Shown here in pieces: positions 37,157-45,934 of a DNA stretch of 64,000 nt. Made by a program: the position numbers and the translations under genes. The stretch is from Chryseobacterium aurantiacum (GTDB taxonomy: Bacteria; Bacteroidota; Bacteroidia; Flavobacteriales; Weeksellaceae). The notes beneath the pieces are model-generated. The model saw only the letters and a program-made list of their open reading frames with translations. It was not told the DNA's origin and did not search any database. How positions within the stretch are numbered: the stretch's first letter is position 1; every line of letters begins with the position of its first letter. The stretch covers positions 744,001-808,000 of the forward strand of contig NZ_PXUE01000001.1 in the NCBI RefSeq assembly GCF_003020585.1, read 5' to 3'.

Positions 37157-38986
37157 ATGGATATAAAAAGATCTTTAGTACTGTTTTTGTCGTCTTACGG
37201 CTGCTTTCTTTTTGGACAGGAGAAAGCTGTTGATACGATTTTTATTTTTGATAGTCAGATGAATAAGGTGAAGCTTTTTCATCCTGTAAAAACTATTAGT
37301 ACTGAAGATGTCAAAAAAAATTCAAGTAATCTTTCTGAGCTACTGAGATTTCAGTCTGCTGTTTATATTAAGGAAAACGGACGTGGGGCTGTTTCTTCAC
37401 CATCTTTCCGGGGAACCACTGCTCAGCAGACGGCTTTTGTATGGAATGGAATTAATATTAATTCTAATTTTTTAGGACAGGGAGATATTAATAATATTGC
37501 CTTGTTCGGATATGACCAGATCGGAATAAAAGCCGGTGGTGGAAGTGTCACTTACGGTTCCGGAGCTATTGGTGGAAGTATTCACCTGAATAATAATCTG
37601 GATTTCAATAAAGGATTTCAAGGTACGTTATTTTCAGAAGCAGGATCTTTTAATACCTATAATAACTTCCTTAAAGGCTCTTATAGCAATGAAAAATTCA
37701 GCTTTAAGGCTTCTGGGAATTATTCTGTAAGTGAGAATGATTATGAAGTAAAAGAGGCTCAAAACTATATCAATAGAAACGGGCAGTACTATAATACCAA
37801 TTTCAATATTGCTTCAGCCTATAAAATTACTCCACACCACCAGATTTCATGGATTTCGGAATTTTTTAACGGGCAACAGCATTACCCAATCCTCTTTAAT
37901 AGCGAAACTGAAACGAAATACAGAACTCAAAATGTAAGAAGCCTGATCTCATGGGATTGGAATAAAACTCAATTCAATAACTCTTTTAAGGCAGCTTATA
38001 CAGAGGAGAATTTTCAGTACTTTGCTAAAGCTGATGGTCCTCAGACCAGTGGTGGAACTGGGAAGAATTATATCCTGAAGAATGATTTTAATTATTTCTT
38101 TAATTCTAAATGGAACTTCAATGTTATTGGAGAATATCAACTCAATAAAGGAGAGGGTTACGGTTCGGGAATCGATAATGTAAGCAGGAATATGGGATCT
38201 GTTTCAGGATTAGTAAGATATTTTCCTTTAAAAGATCTCCGTCTTGAAGCCGGAATACGAAAAGATTTTGTTGGAAAAATTAGCTCACCTGTACTGTTTT
38301 CTTTTTCAGGAAAATGGAATGCCCTCCAATGGTATAATTTGGGACTGAGTGTTTCCAGAAACTTCAGGGCTCCGTCATTCAATGATCTATATTGGCAGCC
38401 GGGAGGTAACATGAACCTAAAACCGGAGACATCCTATCAGTTTGAATTGAGAAATCAGTTTAAGGTAGGGGCTCTTCAGATGTCGGTAGCTCCTTTCTAC
38501 CTGGATATCCGGGATATGATAAGATGGCTTCCAACTTCCTCCGGATATTATAGTCCTGTAAATACAGATCATGTAAGATCATACGGGGTAGAGGCCCAAA
38601 TGGAATATATAAAAAGGTTCGGTAAACATCTTTTAAAAGGAAACCTTGGATATACTTACACAAATTCTCAGGATCTTGAGAAGAAAAAGCAATTGATGTA
38701 TGTACCATTCCATAAGTTCACCGGAAATATTGATTATCAGTATGAGTTTATAAAAGTATATGTTCAGGGACTTTTTAATGGGCTTACCTATACGGATTCC
38801 AATGAAAAGAGAAGTGAGGCCTTAGAAAAATATTTTGTAATGAATGCCGGGCTTGGTCTTACGTTCCATAAGGATTATACTATAGGATTCAAGGTTAATA
38901 ATATTTTCAATGAAGTTTATTATACCATGTTTGCTTATCCGTTACCTAAAAGAAATTACAGTGTAAGTTTAAATATCAATTTTTAA
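37157..38986 (+). CDS. btuB: TonB-dependent receptor for cobalamin, BtuB-like
   Basis: The 609-residue protein has a signal peptide (MDIKRSLVLFLSSYGCFLFG) and a TonB-dependent receptor plan: plug domain (STEDVKKNSSNLSELLRFQS; SSPSFRGTTAQQTAFVWNGI; GSGAIGGSIHLNN) and a 22-strand barrel ending NYSVSLNINF (C-terminal Phe). The C-terminal strand signature DYTIGFKVNNIFNEVYYTMF is typical of the family. The substrate is inferred from the cobalamin riboswitch immediately upstream. It is followed by a BtuG-like surface lipoprotein after 20 bp. It would bring B12 across the outer membrane with TonB energy. Confidence 0.9.
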   Translation: MDIKRSLVLFLSSYGCFLFGQEKAVDTIFIFDSQMNKVKLFHPVKTISTEDVKKNSSNLSELLRFQSAVYIKENGRGAVSSPSFRGTTAQQTAFVWNGININSNFLGQGDINNIALFGYDQIGIKAGGGSVTYGSGAIGGSIHLNNNLDFNKGFQGTLFSEAGSFNTYNNFLKGSYSNEKFSFKASGNYSVSENDYEVKEAQNYINRNGQYYNTNFNIASAYKITPHHQISWISEFFNGQQHYPILFNSETETKYRTQNVRSLISWDWNKTQFNNSFKAAYTEENFQYFAKADGPQTSGGTGKNYILKNDFNYFFNSKWNFNVIGEYQLNKGEGYGSGIDNVSRNMGSVSGLVRYFPLKDLRLEAGIRKDFVGKISSPVLFSFSGKWNALQWYNLGLSVSRNFRAPSFNDLYWQPGGNMNLKPETSYQFELRNQFKVGALQMSVAPFYLDIRDMIRWLPTSSGYYSPVNTDHVRSYGVEAQMEYIKRFGKHLLKGNLGYTYTNSQDLEKKKQLMYVPFHKFTGNIDYQYEFIKVYVQGLFNGLTYTDSNEKRSEALEKYFVMNAGLGLTFHKDYTIGFKVNNIFNEVYYTMFAYPLPKRNYSVSLNINF

Positions 38987-39006
38987 AAAAATAAAATTAA
39001 GTATAT

Positions 39007-40074
39007 ATGAATATTAAAAGAATTTTACCTCTTGCATTTGCTTCCATGTTACTTTTCAATGTTTCATGTAGCAGTGATAATGATAGTGAGACTAACAAGT
39101 CAACTACGTATGAAAACGGAATCCTTGTTTCCAACGAGGGTGGATTTACAAAGCCTACTTCTGACGTTACCTTTTTGAGTAATAGTCTTGGGAATATATT
39201 TACTAACATCTATTCTGAGAATAACAATAAAGAGTCTTTTGGTAAGGTACTTCAAAGTATAGGTTTTCTTGGAGATCGTGCTTATTTGGTAGCCAATGTT
39301 CCTAATAAAATTGAGATTGTAAACCGTTATACATTTAGAAAACAAGCTACAGTAACTGCTAATCTTGATAATCCAAGATATATAGCATTCTCTGGAAATA
39401 AGTATTTTGTAACGAACAATAACTTTGCGGATGTAAGAAAGCTTAATGCCTATAATATTGCAGATAATACCTATGTAAATAGTGTTAGTTTTCCGCGTTA
39501 TGCTGAAAAAGTAGTTGAAGCAGAAGGTAATATTATTGTACAGACAGATGGTATTGGTTATAACACGGCTCCTCCTTTTGATTCATTTGCAACAGGATAT
39601 ACAATCAGTGTTGTAAGCCCGTCTAACAATACTATAAGCAAAACTATTACACTACCTAGCGTAGGGATTATTAAAGACCTTATTTCTTACAAAGGAAGCG
39701 CGTATGTATTGGTTTCTGATAATACAGACTCTTACATTTACAAGATCAATTCTTCTGCAGGAACTTTTACAACAACAACTCTTACAGGAATTCCTAAAGC
39801 TCAGAAATTGAGAGCAGATAGTGATAAGTTCTATTTTATTACTGATAGCAATAAAGTTTATGGTATGGCCGTTAATTCTACAACTGTTCCAACTACACCT
39901 ATTGTTACAGCTGTAGGAAATGTGTATGGTTTTGATGTGATTGATGGTAGAATATTTGCTGCAGATGCCAACTTCTCGGAAGACGGTAAAGTAAATGTTT
40001 ACAATGCGAACAATGGTTCTCTATTGAAAAACTTTACTGCTGGTATTGGAACCAACGGATTCTATAAAAATTAA
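39007..40074 (+). CDS. BtuG-like beta-propeller surface lipoprotein (DUF5074/YncE-type)
   Basis: The 355-residue protein starts MNIKRILPLAFASMLLFNVS with lipobox VSCSS (Cys21). The rest is a seven-bladed propeller of the YncE/DUF5074 type: NEGGFTKPTSDVTFLSN, VLQSIGFLGDRAYLVANVP, NKIEIVNRYTFRKQATV, RYIAFSGNKYFVTNNN and GFDVIDGRIFAADAN. In Bacteroides, BtuG is a surface propeller that binds cobalamin very tightly and hands it to BtuB. The position directly behind a riboswitch-controlled receptor supports the same role; it is an inference. It is 20 bp after the receptor gene. Confidence 0.8.
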   Translation: MNIKRILPLAFASMLLFNVSCSSDNDSETNKSTTYENGILVSNEGGFTKPTSDVTFLSNSLGNIFTNIYSENNNKESFGKVLQSIGFLGDRAYLVANVPNKIEIVNRYTFRKQATVTANLDNPRYIAFSGNKYFVTNNNFADVRKLNAYNIADNTYVNSVSFPRYAEKVVEAEGNIIVQTDGIGYNTAPPFDSFATGYTISVVSPSNNTISKTITLPSVGIIKDLISYKGSAYVLVSDNTDSYIYKINSSAGTFTTTTLTGIPKAQKLRADSDKFYFITDSNKVYGMAVNSTTVPTTPIVTAVGNVYGFDVIDGRIFAADANFSEDGKVNVYNANNGSLLKNFTAGIGTNGFYKN

Positions 40075-40135
40075 GAATAGCGCCTAAGGCGTACGCAAAA
40101 ATAATTTTTTATTTTTTCATCATTTGTGTTTTTTT

Positions 40136-40162
40136 CCGGACGGGCTCTCAGAGCCCGTCCGG
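40136..40162. terminator. Perfect GC-rich hairpin after the BtuG-like gene
   Basis: CCGGACGGGCTCT and AGAGCCCGTCCGG-type arms form a perfect palindrome around CAG; upstream lies TTTTTTT. It probably helps end the btuB-btuG transcript and, on the other strand, the minus-strand genes. Confidence 0.6.
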
Positions 40163-40191
40163 CTTTGTTATATACCTCATTGAAGCAAACG

Positions 40192-40227
40192 AAAAACGGC
40201 TGGAGTTTCATACCCAGCCGTTTTTTA
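40192..40227. terminator. Bidirectional terminator
   Basis: Arms AAAAACGGCTGG and CCAGCCGTTTTT pair perfectly around a 10-nt loop, with T or A runs on both sides. It lies between convergent genes ending at 40074 and 40245. Confidence 0.85.
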
Positions 40228-40244
40228 TACATTGTAAAATTCAA

Positions 40245-41663
40245 TTATATTTTTAATCCCAGTTTTTCTGCTTCAGCAATGACAAACTTGGTTGCCTCTT
40301 CTTTCTCATTGGGAATTTCTCCTTCAAGGATTGCTTCTTTCACCTTTTCTTTTAAAATACCGATTTCACGTCCCGGCTTAAGGTCAAACATTTGCATAAT
40401 TTCCTCTCCTGTGATAGGAGGTTGGAAGTTTCTTACCTGATCCTTTTCCTCTACTTCCTTAATTTTAACCGCCACATATTCAAAGTTTTTCTTGAATTTC
40501 TCCTGTTTTTTAGAGTTTTTAGTGGTGATGTCTGCCTTGCAAAGTGTAAAAAGTTCCTCAAGGTTTTCTCCTGCATCAAATAAGAGCCTTCTTAGTGCTG
40601 AGTCTGAAGCATCATCTGTAATCAGGGCAATAGGTCTGGAAGAAAGCTTTACCATTTTCTGAACATACTTCATATCGCTTCCTAATGGTAGTTTCAGTCT
40701 CTGGAAAAGGGTCTTTACCATTTTTGAGCCTAAAAATTCATGTCCGTGAAAAGTCCAGCCTGTTCCTTCCACAAACTTTTTTGTAGGTGCTTTTCCGATA
40801 TCATGAAGTAATGCAGACCAACGCAGCCAAAGGTTATCGGTATTTACAGAAATATTATCCACTACCTCAAGGGTGTGATAAAAATTATCCTTATGAGTCT
40901 GTCCTTCTACTTCCTCTACCCCTTTAAGTTCTATTAATTCAGGAATGATAAGCTTTAAAAGACCGGTTTGTTCCATCAGTTTTAATCCTACTGATGGTTT
41001 TTCAGATAACATGATCTTGTTAAATTCAACCATGATTCTCTCCATAGAAACAATATTGATTCTTTCTGCTTCCTGCTTAATGGCATTTAAAGAATTCTCT
41101 TCAATGGTAAAGCTTAGGGTTGAAGCAAAACGTACTGCTCTCATCATTCTCAATGGATCATCAGAATAGGTTTGGGCAGGTTCTAATGGAGTTCTCAGAA
41201 TTTCTTTTTCCAGATCTTCAATCCCGTTGAAAGGATCAATAAGTTCTCCAAAATTATCTTTATTTAAAGAAATTGCCATCGCATTGATGGTGAAATCTCT
41301 TCTTTTCTGATCGTCTTCCAATGTTCCGCCTTCCACTTCAGGTTTGCGGCTGTTTTCTGTATAACTTTCCTTTCTGGCCCCTACAAATTCAAGTTCAAGA
41401 TCCTTGTACTTAATCATGGCAGTTCCATAGGTTTTGAATACAGAAACCTTTAATTTAGGATCAATGTCCTTAGCCACATTCTGGGCCAGTTCAATACCGC
41501 TTTGCTCAGTCACAAAGTCAATGTCCGTAGAAGCCTTTCTCTTCATAAGAAGATCCCGAACATATCCACCAACAATGTATACAGATTGGTTGTTCCTTTC
41601 TGCAGCTTCAGAAATTATTTTAAAAAGTTTTAAATTCTTATTTTGATTAAGATTAATTTTCAT
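40245..41663 (-). CDS. CCA tRNA nucleotidyltransferase / poly(A) polymerase-type enzyme with HD domain
   Basis: The 472-residue protein adds or repairs the CCA end of tRNA (class II nucleotidyltransferase family). The catalytic head has GGYVRDLLMKRKASTDIDFV (GG..RD and DxD motifs) and the RRDFTINAMA motif with the EDPLRMMRA-like SDDPLRMMRAVRFAS helix. The C-terminal part carries an HD phosphohydrolase domain, LRWSALLHDIGKAPTK, with FHGHEFLGSKMV. The head-plus-HD form is usual in Bacteroidota. It follows a Sua5/YrdC gene and an NTF2-like gene on the same strand; two of the three genes thus serve tRNA maturation. Confidence 0.92.
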   Translation of the reverse strand: MKINLNQNKNLKLFKIISEAAERNNQSVYIVGGYVRDLLMKRKASTDIDFVTEQSGIELAQNVAKDIDPKLKVSVFKTYGTAMIKYKDLELEFVGARKESYTENSRKPEVEGGTLEDDQKRRDFTINAMAISLNKDNFGELIDPFNGIEDLEKEILRTPLEPAQTYSDDPLRMMRAVRFASTLSFTIEENSLNAIKQEAERINIVSMERIMVEFNKIMLSEKPSVGLKLMEQTGLLKLIIPELIELKGVEEVEGQTHKDNFYHTLEVVDNISVNTDNLWLRWSALLHDIGKAPTKKFVEGTGWTFHGHEFLGSKMVKTLFQRLKLPLGSDMKYVQKMVKLSSRPIALITDDASDSALRRLLFDAGENLEELFTLCKADITTKNSKKQEKFKKNFEYVAVKIKEVEEKDQVRNFQPPITGEEIMQMFDLKPGREIGILKEKVKEAILEGEIPNEKEEATKFVIAEAEKLGLKI

Positions 41664-41700
41664 CGTTTATAATAGCGTCAATTTCTACCCATGCCGTTCA

Positions 41701-42045
41701 CTACTCATAATGAGCGTACATTTTACTAATTTTTCCCTCTTCATTAAAAAACATTACTTCCACAGCATGCTTATCCATAATAGACTTATAAAATAATGCT
41801 ACAGAATCTATTCCAGCCGTTGATTGGATGAGATCAAAGTGAAGATCCGGAAATTTTTCCAATGCTTTTTTCCAGTATTCACGAACAGCCTCTTTACCTT
41901 TTAGAGAACTTTCTTTCCCTTCAGTAGCCATGGCAATCATGGGAGTGGTGATCTCTATATCTTCAGAATAATGAGAGAGAACATCTTCCAAATCATGAGA
42001 GTTCCAGGTATTTATCCACATTTTAGCGAATTCCTGATGATTCAT
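41701..42045 (-). CDS. SnoaL/NTF2-like protein
   Basis: The start at ATG 42045 (MNHQEFAKMWINTWNSHDLE) gives 114 residues; a TTG at 42075 is a less likely start. The sequence is a cone-shaped NTF2-like fold: WINTWNSHDLEDVLSHYSED, KGKEAVREYWKKALEKFPDL, and VMFFNEEGKISKMYAHYE, all family hallmarks. SnoaL-like proteins are small enzymes or binding proteins; the substrate is unknown. It lies between the CCA enzyme (37 bp) and the Sua5-like gene (107 bp). Confidence 0.85.
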   Translation of the reverse strand: MNHQEFAKMWINTWNSHDLEDVLSHYSEDIEITTPMIAMATEGKESSLKGKEAVREYWKKALEKFPDLHFDLIQSTAGIDSVALFYKSIMDKHAVEVMFFNEEGKISKMYAHYE

Positions 42046-42152
42046 AGCATCTATTTTATGAGTTGGGTTTTGCAAAGATAGAACTAAAAAAAGAAATTCT
42101 GTTGATATGAGCCGGCAGGGCTCTAAAAAATGAATAGATTAACCTGAAGTTT

Positions 42153-42701
42153 TTACTCCCTAAGAACTTTTATTCTGTTATCACCCCATATTTTGATAAC
42201 CGAAGAACCTGAGTATTTTGAAACCTTATCTCTGTCTTCTTCCACGGCATAATCTACAAGACTTATCATTTCTTCGGAGATATCAGAAAACTTTAAAGGA
42301 CTTTTCTCACCACTGAAATTGGCAGATGTAGAAACTAAAGGCTTATTCAGCTTGGTAATTAATTTTTTACAAAAATCATTTTTTACCAGCCTGATTCCTA
42401 TGCTTCCATCTTCAGCAAGTAACTCTTTAGGTAAACCTTTTGGATTTTCATAAACAATAGTCACTGGTTTTTCGCTTAGATCAATAATTTCCCAAGCCAT
42501 TTCAGGAACATCTACTAAATCCTGAAGCCTTTTTTCAGACTCTACAAGAATAATCATGGATTTATTTTTCTCGCGCTTCTTGATGTCAAAAATTTTATTG
42601 ACCGCTTCTATATTGGTGGCATCACAGCCAATCCCCCAAATGGTATCAGTAGGATAGAGAATAGTTCCGCCAGATTTTAATATTTCGATTATTTTTTCCA
42701 T
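42153..42701 (-). CDS. L-threonylcarbamoyladenylate synthase (Sua5/YrdC/YciO family)
   Basis: The start at ATG 42701 gives 182 residues (MEKIIEILKSGGTILYPTDT). YrdC-family enzymes make threonylcarbamoyl-AMP from Thr, bicarbonate and ATP, the first step of t6A37 tRNA modification. The motifs are GGTILYPTDTIWGIGCDATN (ATP/Thr site), KKREKNKSMIIL, and LVSTSANFSGEKSP. The length fits the short form without the Sua5 C-terminal domain. It is upstream of the CCA enzyme, in keeping with tRNA maturation. Confidence 0.92.
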   Translation of the reverse strand: MEKIIEILKSGGTILYPTDTIWGIGCDATNIEAVNKIFDIKKREKNKSMIILVESEKRLQDLVDVPEMAWEIIDLSEKPVTIVYENPKGLPKELLAEDGSIGIRLVKNDFCKKLITKLNKPLVSTSANFSGEKSPLKFSDISEEMISLVDYAVEEDRDKVSKYSGSSVIKIWGDNRIKVLRE

Positions 42702-42800
42702 AATTTTATTTGAATTCAAAACAGTTGATAAAGGTAAAAAATATATGAATTTTGTACAAAAAATTGAGGGGTAAATGGACGGATGTTTTTTGTTTTTAAG

Positions 42801-43001
42801 TTTTGGCTAAAGCCAGAATGATTTTTTCTATTATTTAATGGGCTGAAGCCCATTCCTATTGAATTTGATATATGCCCAATCTAATTCTATACAAATGTAA
42901 TGACCTATTTTAAGGTATTTTTTCATGTTGATAAAACATCAATAGAAATGGGCTTTAGCCCGTTTTTAAATTTTATAAACCTTCATTGGCTTTAGCCAAA
43001 A
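42801..43001. repeat. REP-like palindrome pair forming a large inverted repeat beside the transposase
   Basis: Four palindromes lie here: TTTTGGCTAAAGCCAGAATG (42801-42820), AATGGGCTGAAGCCCATT (42837-42854), AAATGGGCTTTAGCCCGTTT (about 42947-42966) and ATTGGCTTTAGCCAAAAC (about 42985-43001). The left pair (about 60 bp) is the inverted copy of the right pair. The last palindrome ends one base before the stop of the REP-associated transposase at 43003. This is the geometry of REP/BIME elements with their RAYT gene. Confidence 0.7.
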
Positions 43002-43002
43002 C

Positions 43003-43431
43003 CTACATTTTAAAATTATATTTTTCAATAAATTCCTGATACTCATCTGTAAAAGTTTTTTTCTGATGATGTTTTTCCTGATTTTTAATATAATTTCTAA
43101 CAGAATCCAATTTTGATTCGGAAACAGAAACAGCAAAATATTTATCCTGCCAAGAAAACTTATCCTTTGTAAGTTGATTTTTATTAATCCAATAGGAAGA
43201 CTCTCCTTTTAATAATTGAACAATTTTCTGTATACTTTGATTGCTTCCTAAGGAGATAAGACAATGACAATGATCTGAATATCCATTAATCATATCTAGG
43301 AAGATTTCTTTTTCCGTGGCATATTCTTTAATATGTTTCCAAGCCTTTATTCTTAGGTAGAATGTGTTAAGGTAGGGAGTTCTGCTCTTTGTAGAGAAAA
43401 CAAGATGTATATAAATTTTGGTAAAGGACAT
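43003..43431 (-). CDS. REP-associated tyrosine transposase (RAYT; Y1_Tnp/IS200-like)
   Basis: The start at ATG 43431 (MSFTKIYIHLVFSTKSRTPY) gives 142 residues; an earlier ATG at 43449 is possible. The IHLVFSTK segment, the HUH motif GYSDHCHCLISL, and the Tyr in SVRNYIKNQEKHHQ (nucleophile) identify the Y1 single-strand transposase family. It is close to the full length and shows no stop or frameshift. It is flanked on its 3' side by the palindromic pair at 42801-43001, so it is a domesticated or autonomous REP-type enzyme rather than a complete IS. Confidence 0.88.
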   Translation of the reverse strand: MSFTKIYIHLVFSTKSRTPYLNTFYLRIKAWKHIKEYATEKEIFLDMINGYSDHCHCLISLGSNQSIQKIVQLLKGESSYWINKNQLTKDKFSWQDKYFAVSVSESKLDSVRNYIKNQEKHHQKKTFTDEYQEFIEKYNFKM

Positions 43432-43497
43432 TTGTGTTGTTTTAACCAAAAATAATATTTTTTATTAAGTTTTGTTAAAGTCATTGAAAAGGAAATA

Positions 43498-43526
43498 AAT
43501 AAGAGCGAACAAAAGCCCGCTCTTAA
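43498..43526 (-). terminator. Terminator after the DinB gene
   Basis: On the minus strand AAGAGCG and CGCTCTT pair around GGCTTTTGTT and are followed by ATTTATTT. It lies between the DinB gene and the transposase. Confidence 0.7.
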
Positions 43527-43580
43527 TAAATATTGCTTGTGTAAAACATGGTTTTGAAACTACTTTAATGGATGTTTCAT

Positions 43581-44093
43581 TTACATCCATCCCAATTTAG
43601 ACAAATATCTTTCTTCAATAATATTCAAATGGTGATAATTATGGCCAACAATAAGTTTTCCAATGGTCTCTACTGAAATTTCATGGCCATTGGCTGTTCC
43701 AATGCTTTGTAAAGCAGCAGGGTTCATGGTTTCCAGAAGAATTTTTGAAGATTTTCTTACCAATTTATATTCTTCCAATAAAGATTCAAGAGATCTTTCA
43801 TTGGCGTAGGATTTTTCAGCATATTCATTTTCATCGAATCCCAAGAGATTATTTTTCTCCCCCCTGGCAATGGCCAGTATTCTGTACTGAAAAACCCTTT
43901 CAGTATCTGATAAATGTAATAAAACGCCTTTTAGTGTCCATTTTCCTTCAGCGTAGGCAAATTTAGATTGTTCTTCAGTAAGATTAGAATAAATTCCTGC
44001 TGTTTTCTCTTCTGATTTTATTAATTCAGTTGACCAATCTCCGGATGGAATAAGGTCCAGGTATCTTTGGATATATTTTTGAAAATCTGTCAT
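43581..44093 (-). CDS. DinB-family metal-binding four-helix protein
   Basis: The 170-residue protein has the DinB_2 four-helix plan with the three His ligands in the expected places: LLHLSDTERVFQYR (His about 60), and GHNYHHLNIIEERYL (two His near 151-155). KWTLKGVLLHL and RILAIARGE are typical. The family includes thiol-S-transferases and damage-induced proteins; the substrate is unknown. It has its own terminator. Confidence 0.85.
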   Translation of the reverse strand: MTDFQKYIQRYLDLIPSGDWSTELIKSEEKTAGIYSNLTEEQSKFAYAEGKWTLKGVLLHLSDTERVFQYRILAIARGEKNNLLGFDENEYAEKSYANERSLESLLEEYKLVRKSSKILLETMNPAALQSIGTANGHEISVETIGKLIVGHNYHHLNIIEERYLSKLGWM

Positions 44094-44182
44094 ATTATTT
44101 TGGATTATAAGTTAAGGTGAGAATGGTGAGAATGGTGATAATGTTAGATATAATACACTTTATTTTTTACATCTTACAAAAC

Positions 44183-44629
44183 CTATGAATTGCTCCACTC
44201 GTAGAAATTTACAGAGTCATACAGTTCAAAACCGGATGATGGATACAATTGATTTCCTATGTCATTACTTTTTCCTGTTTCAAGCAGTATTCCGCAGGCA
44301 TTGGAAGCTTTGCATAATTCTTTGGCTTTTTCAATAAGTTCTTTGGAGTATCCTTTTCCTCTATGATTTTCATTGACATACAAGTCGTTCAACAGCCAAT
44401 AGCGCTGCATTCTTGTAGATGAAAATATTGGGTATAATTGTACAAAACCTGTGAGTATACCATTTTCTTCCGCAACAAAAATTTCAGAATCCTTGTTTTC
44501 AATTCTTTCCTGAAGAAAATTTTCTGCCGCTGGAACATCGGATTGCTTATGATAAAATATTCTGTACTGATCAAATAATTCTGCAAGTTGAGGCAAATCT
44601 GAAATGATGGCTTTTCTTGTATTTTTCAT
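44183..44629 (-). CDS. GNAT-family N-acetyltransferase
   Basis: The 148-residue protein is a compact GNAT: LLNDLYVNENHRGKGYSKEL is the acetyl-CoA loop (RGKGYS), preceded by the beta4 strand and followed by GILLETGKSNDIGNQLY and PSSGFELYDSVNFYEW. The acceptor is unknown. It lies 89 bp upstream of DinB and is transcribed in the same direction; a GGTGAGAAT direct repeat is found in the gap between them. Confidence 0.85.
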   Translation of the reverse strand: MKNTRKAIISDLPQLAELFDQYRIFYHKQSDVPAAENFLQERIENKDSEIFVAEENGILTGFVQLYPIFSSTRMQRYWLLNDLYVNENHRGKGYSKELIEKAKELCKASNACGILLETGKSNDIGNQLYPSSGFELYDSVNFYEWSNS

Positions 44630-44700
44630 AGATATTTTGTGGTGGTAATAAAAAATGAGAAAGATATTAAATCCTTCTCATTTTAGTTTATTGTGATGTA

Positions 44701-45840
44701 TTAAGAAAAAGCTTTTTCCAGATCTGCAATAAGATCTTCCGCATCTTCAATACCAACGCTTAAACGAACCAGATCATCAGTGATTCCTAATTCAGCACGT
44801 TTTTCTGCAGGGATGGAAGCGTGAGTCATTAAAGCAGGGTGGTTAGCTAAAGATTCTACACCTCCTAGAGATTCTGCCAGTGTAAATACTCTTACTTTCT
44901 CTAAGAATTTAACAGCATCTTCTTTCTTACCGGATTTGAATGTGAATGAAACCATTCCTCCAGATTCCTTCATTTGAGATTTTGCCAATTCATATTGAGG
45001 GTGAGACTCTAATCCAGGATAAATTACTTTATCAACTGCCGGATGATTTTCAAGATATTTTGCTACTGCAAGACCATTGTCTGAGTGTCTTTGCATTCTT
45101 AATGCCAATGTTTTGATCCCTCTTAGTACAAGATAAGAATCGTGAGGTCCTAAAATACCACCACTTGCAAATTGGATGAAGTGAAGCTTGTCTCCCAGTT
45201 CAGCATCCTTAGCAATAAGGGCTCCCGCAATCACGTCAGAGTGTCCACCTAAATATTTAGTGGCTGAGTGCATTACAATATCAGCTCCCAGATCAATTGG
45301 TCTTTGGATATAAGGGGTTGCGAAAGTATTATCTACCGCTACTAAAATATCTTTTCCTTTAGCAATCTCTACAACAGCTTTGATATCTACCAATTTCATC
45401 AAAGGGTTCGTTGGAGTTTCTACCCAGATCAGTTTAGTTTTATCAGTGATTACATCAGCAATTTTAGAAACATCATCAAAATTTACGAAAGTAAACTTCA
45501 GCTGATATTTTTCAAAAAGTCTGGTAAACATTCTGTAAGTTCCTCCGTAAAGGTCATCTACAGCAATTACTTCATCACCCGGATTTAGTAATTTTAAAAC
45601 ACAATCAATAGCAGCAAGTCCGGAACCGAAAGCTAAACCTCTCGCTCCATTTTCAATACTTGCCAAAGAGTCTTCCAATGCCTGTCTTGTAGGGTTAGCA
45701 GCTCTTGAATATTCGTATCCGGAATGTACTCCCGGGCTTTTCTGTGCAAATGTAGAGGTTAAAAATACAGGAACATTTACAGAACCCGTTGCAGACTCAT
45801 GATGCTGCCCTCCGTGAATTACTTTTGTATTAAAATTCAT
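44701..45840 (-). CDS. Cystathionine gamma-synthase/lyase (Cys/Met metabolism PLP enzyme)
   Basis: The 379-residue protein is a PLP-dependent enzyme of the Cys/Met family (PF01053). The PLP Lys is in HSATKYLGGHSDVIAG, and the substrate/PLP loops are SRAANPTRQALEDSLASIEN, GDEVIAVDDLYGGTYRMF and ESLGGVESLANHPALMTHAS. The last motif (ESLGGVESL) is shared by cystathionine gamma-synthase and gamma-lyase, so the direction (synthesis or cleavage of cystathionine) cannot be settled from sequence. It is a monocistronic gene upstream of the GNAT gene. Confidence 0.9.
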   Translation of the reverse strand: MNFNTKVIHGGQHHESATGSVNVPVFLTSTFAQKSPGVHSGYEYSRAANPTRQALEDSLASIENGARGLAFGSGLAAIDCVLKLLNPGDEVIAVDDLYGGTYRMFTRLFEKYQLKFTFVNFDDVSKIADVITDKTKLIWVETPTNPLMKLVDIKAVVEIAKGKDILVAVDNTFATPYIQRPIDLGADIVMHSATKYLGGHSDVIAGALIAKDAELGDKLHFIQFASGGILGPHDSYLVLRGIKTLALRMQRHSDNGLAVAKYLENHPAVDKVIYPGLESHPQYELAKSQMKESGGMVSFTFKSGKKEDAVKFLEKVRVFTLAESLGGVESLANHPALMTHASIPAEKRAELGITDDLVRLSVGIEDAEDLIADLEKAFS

Positions 45841-45934
45841 AATATTTTATAATTTATCAATCTAACAGCGTACCAATTTATCAATGTTTTATCATTATTA
45901 TTTTGGTCTACAGTTACATTTATTGTGTTGTATT

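Noticed and set aside
43003..43431. Complete insertion sequence
   Set aside because: No IS-type ends or target duplications on both sides; the palindromes lie on one side only, as for RAYT/REP units.
44101..44150. Short GGTGAGAAT direct repeat between DinB and the acetyltransferase gene
   Set aside because: Only two and a half copies; no structure or function suggested.
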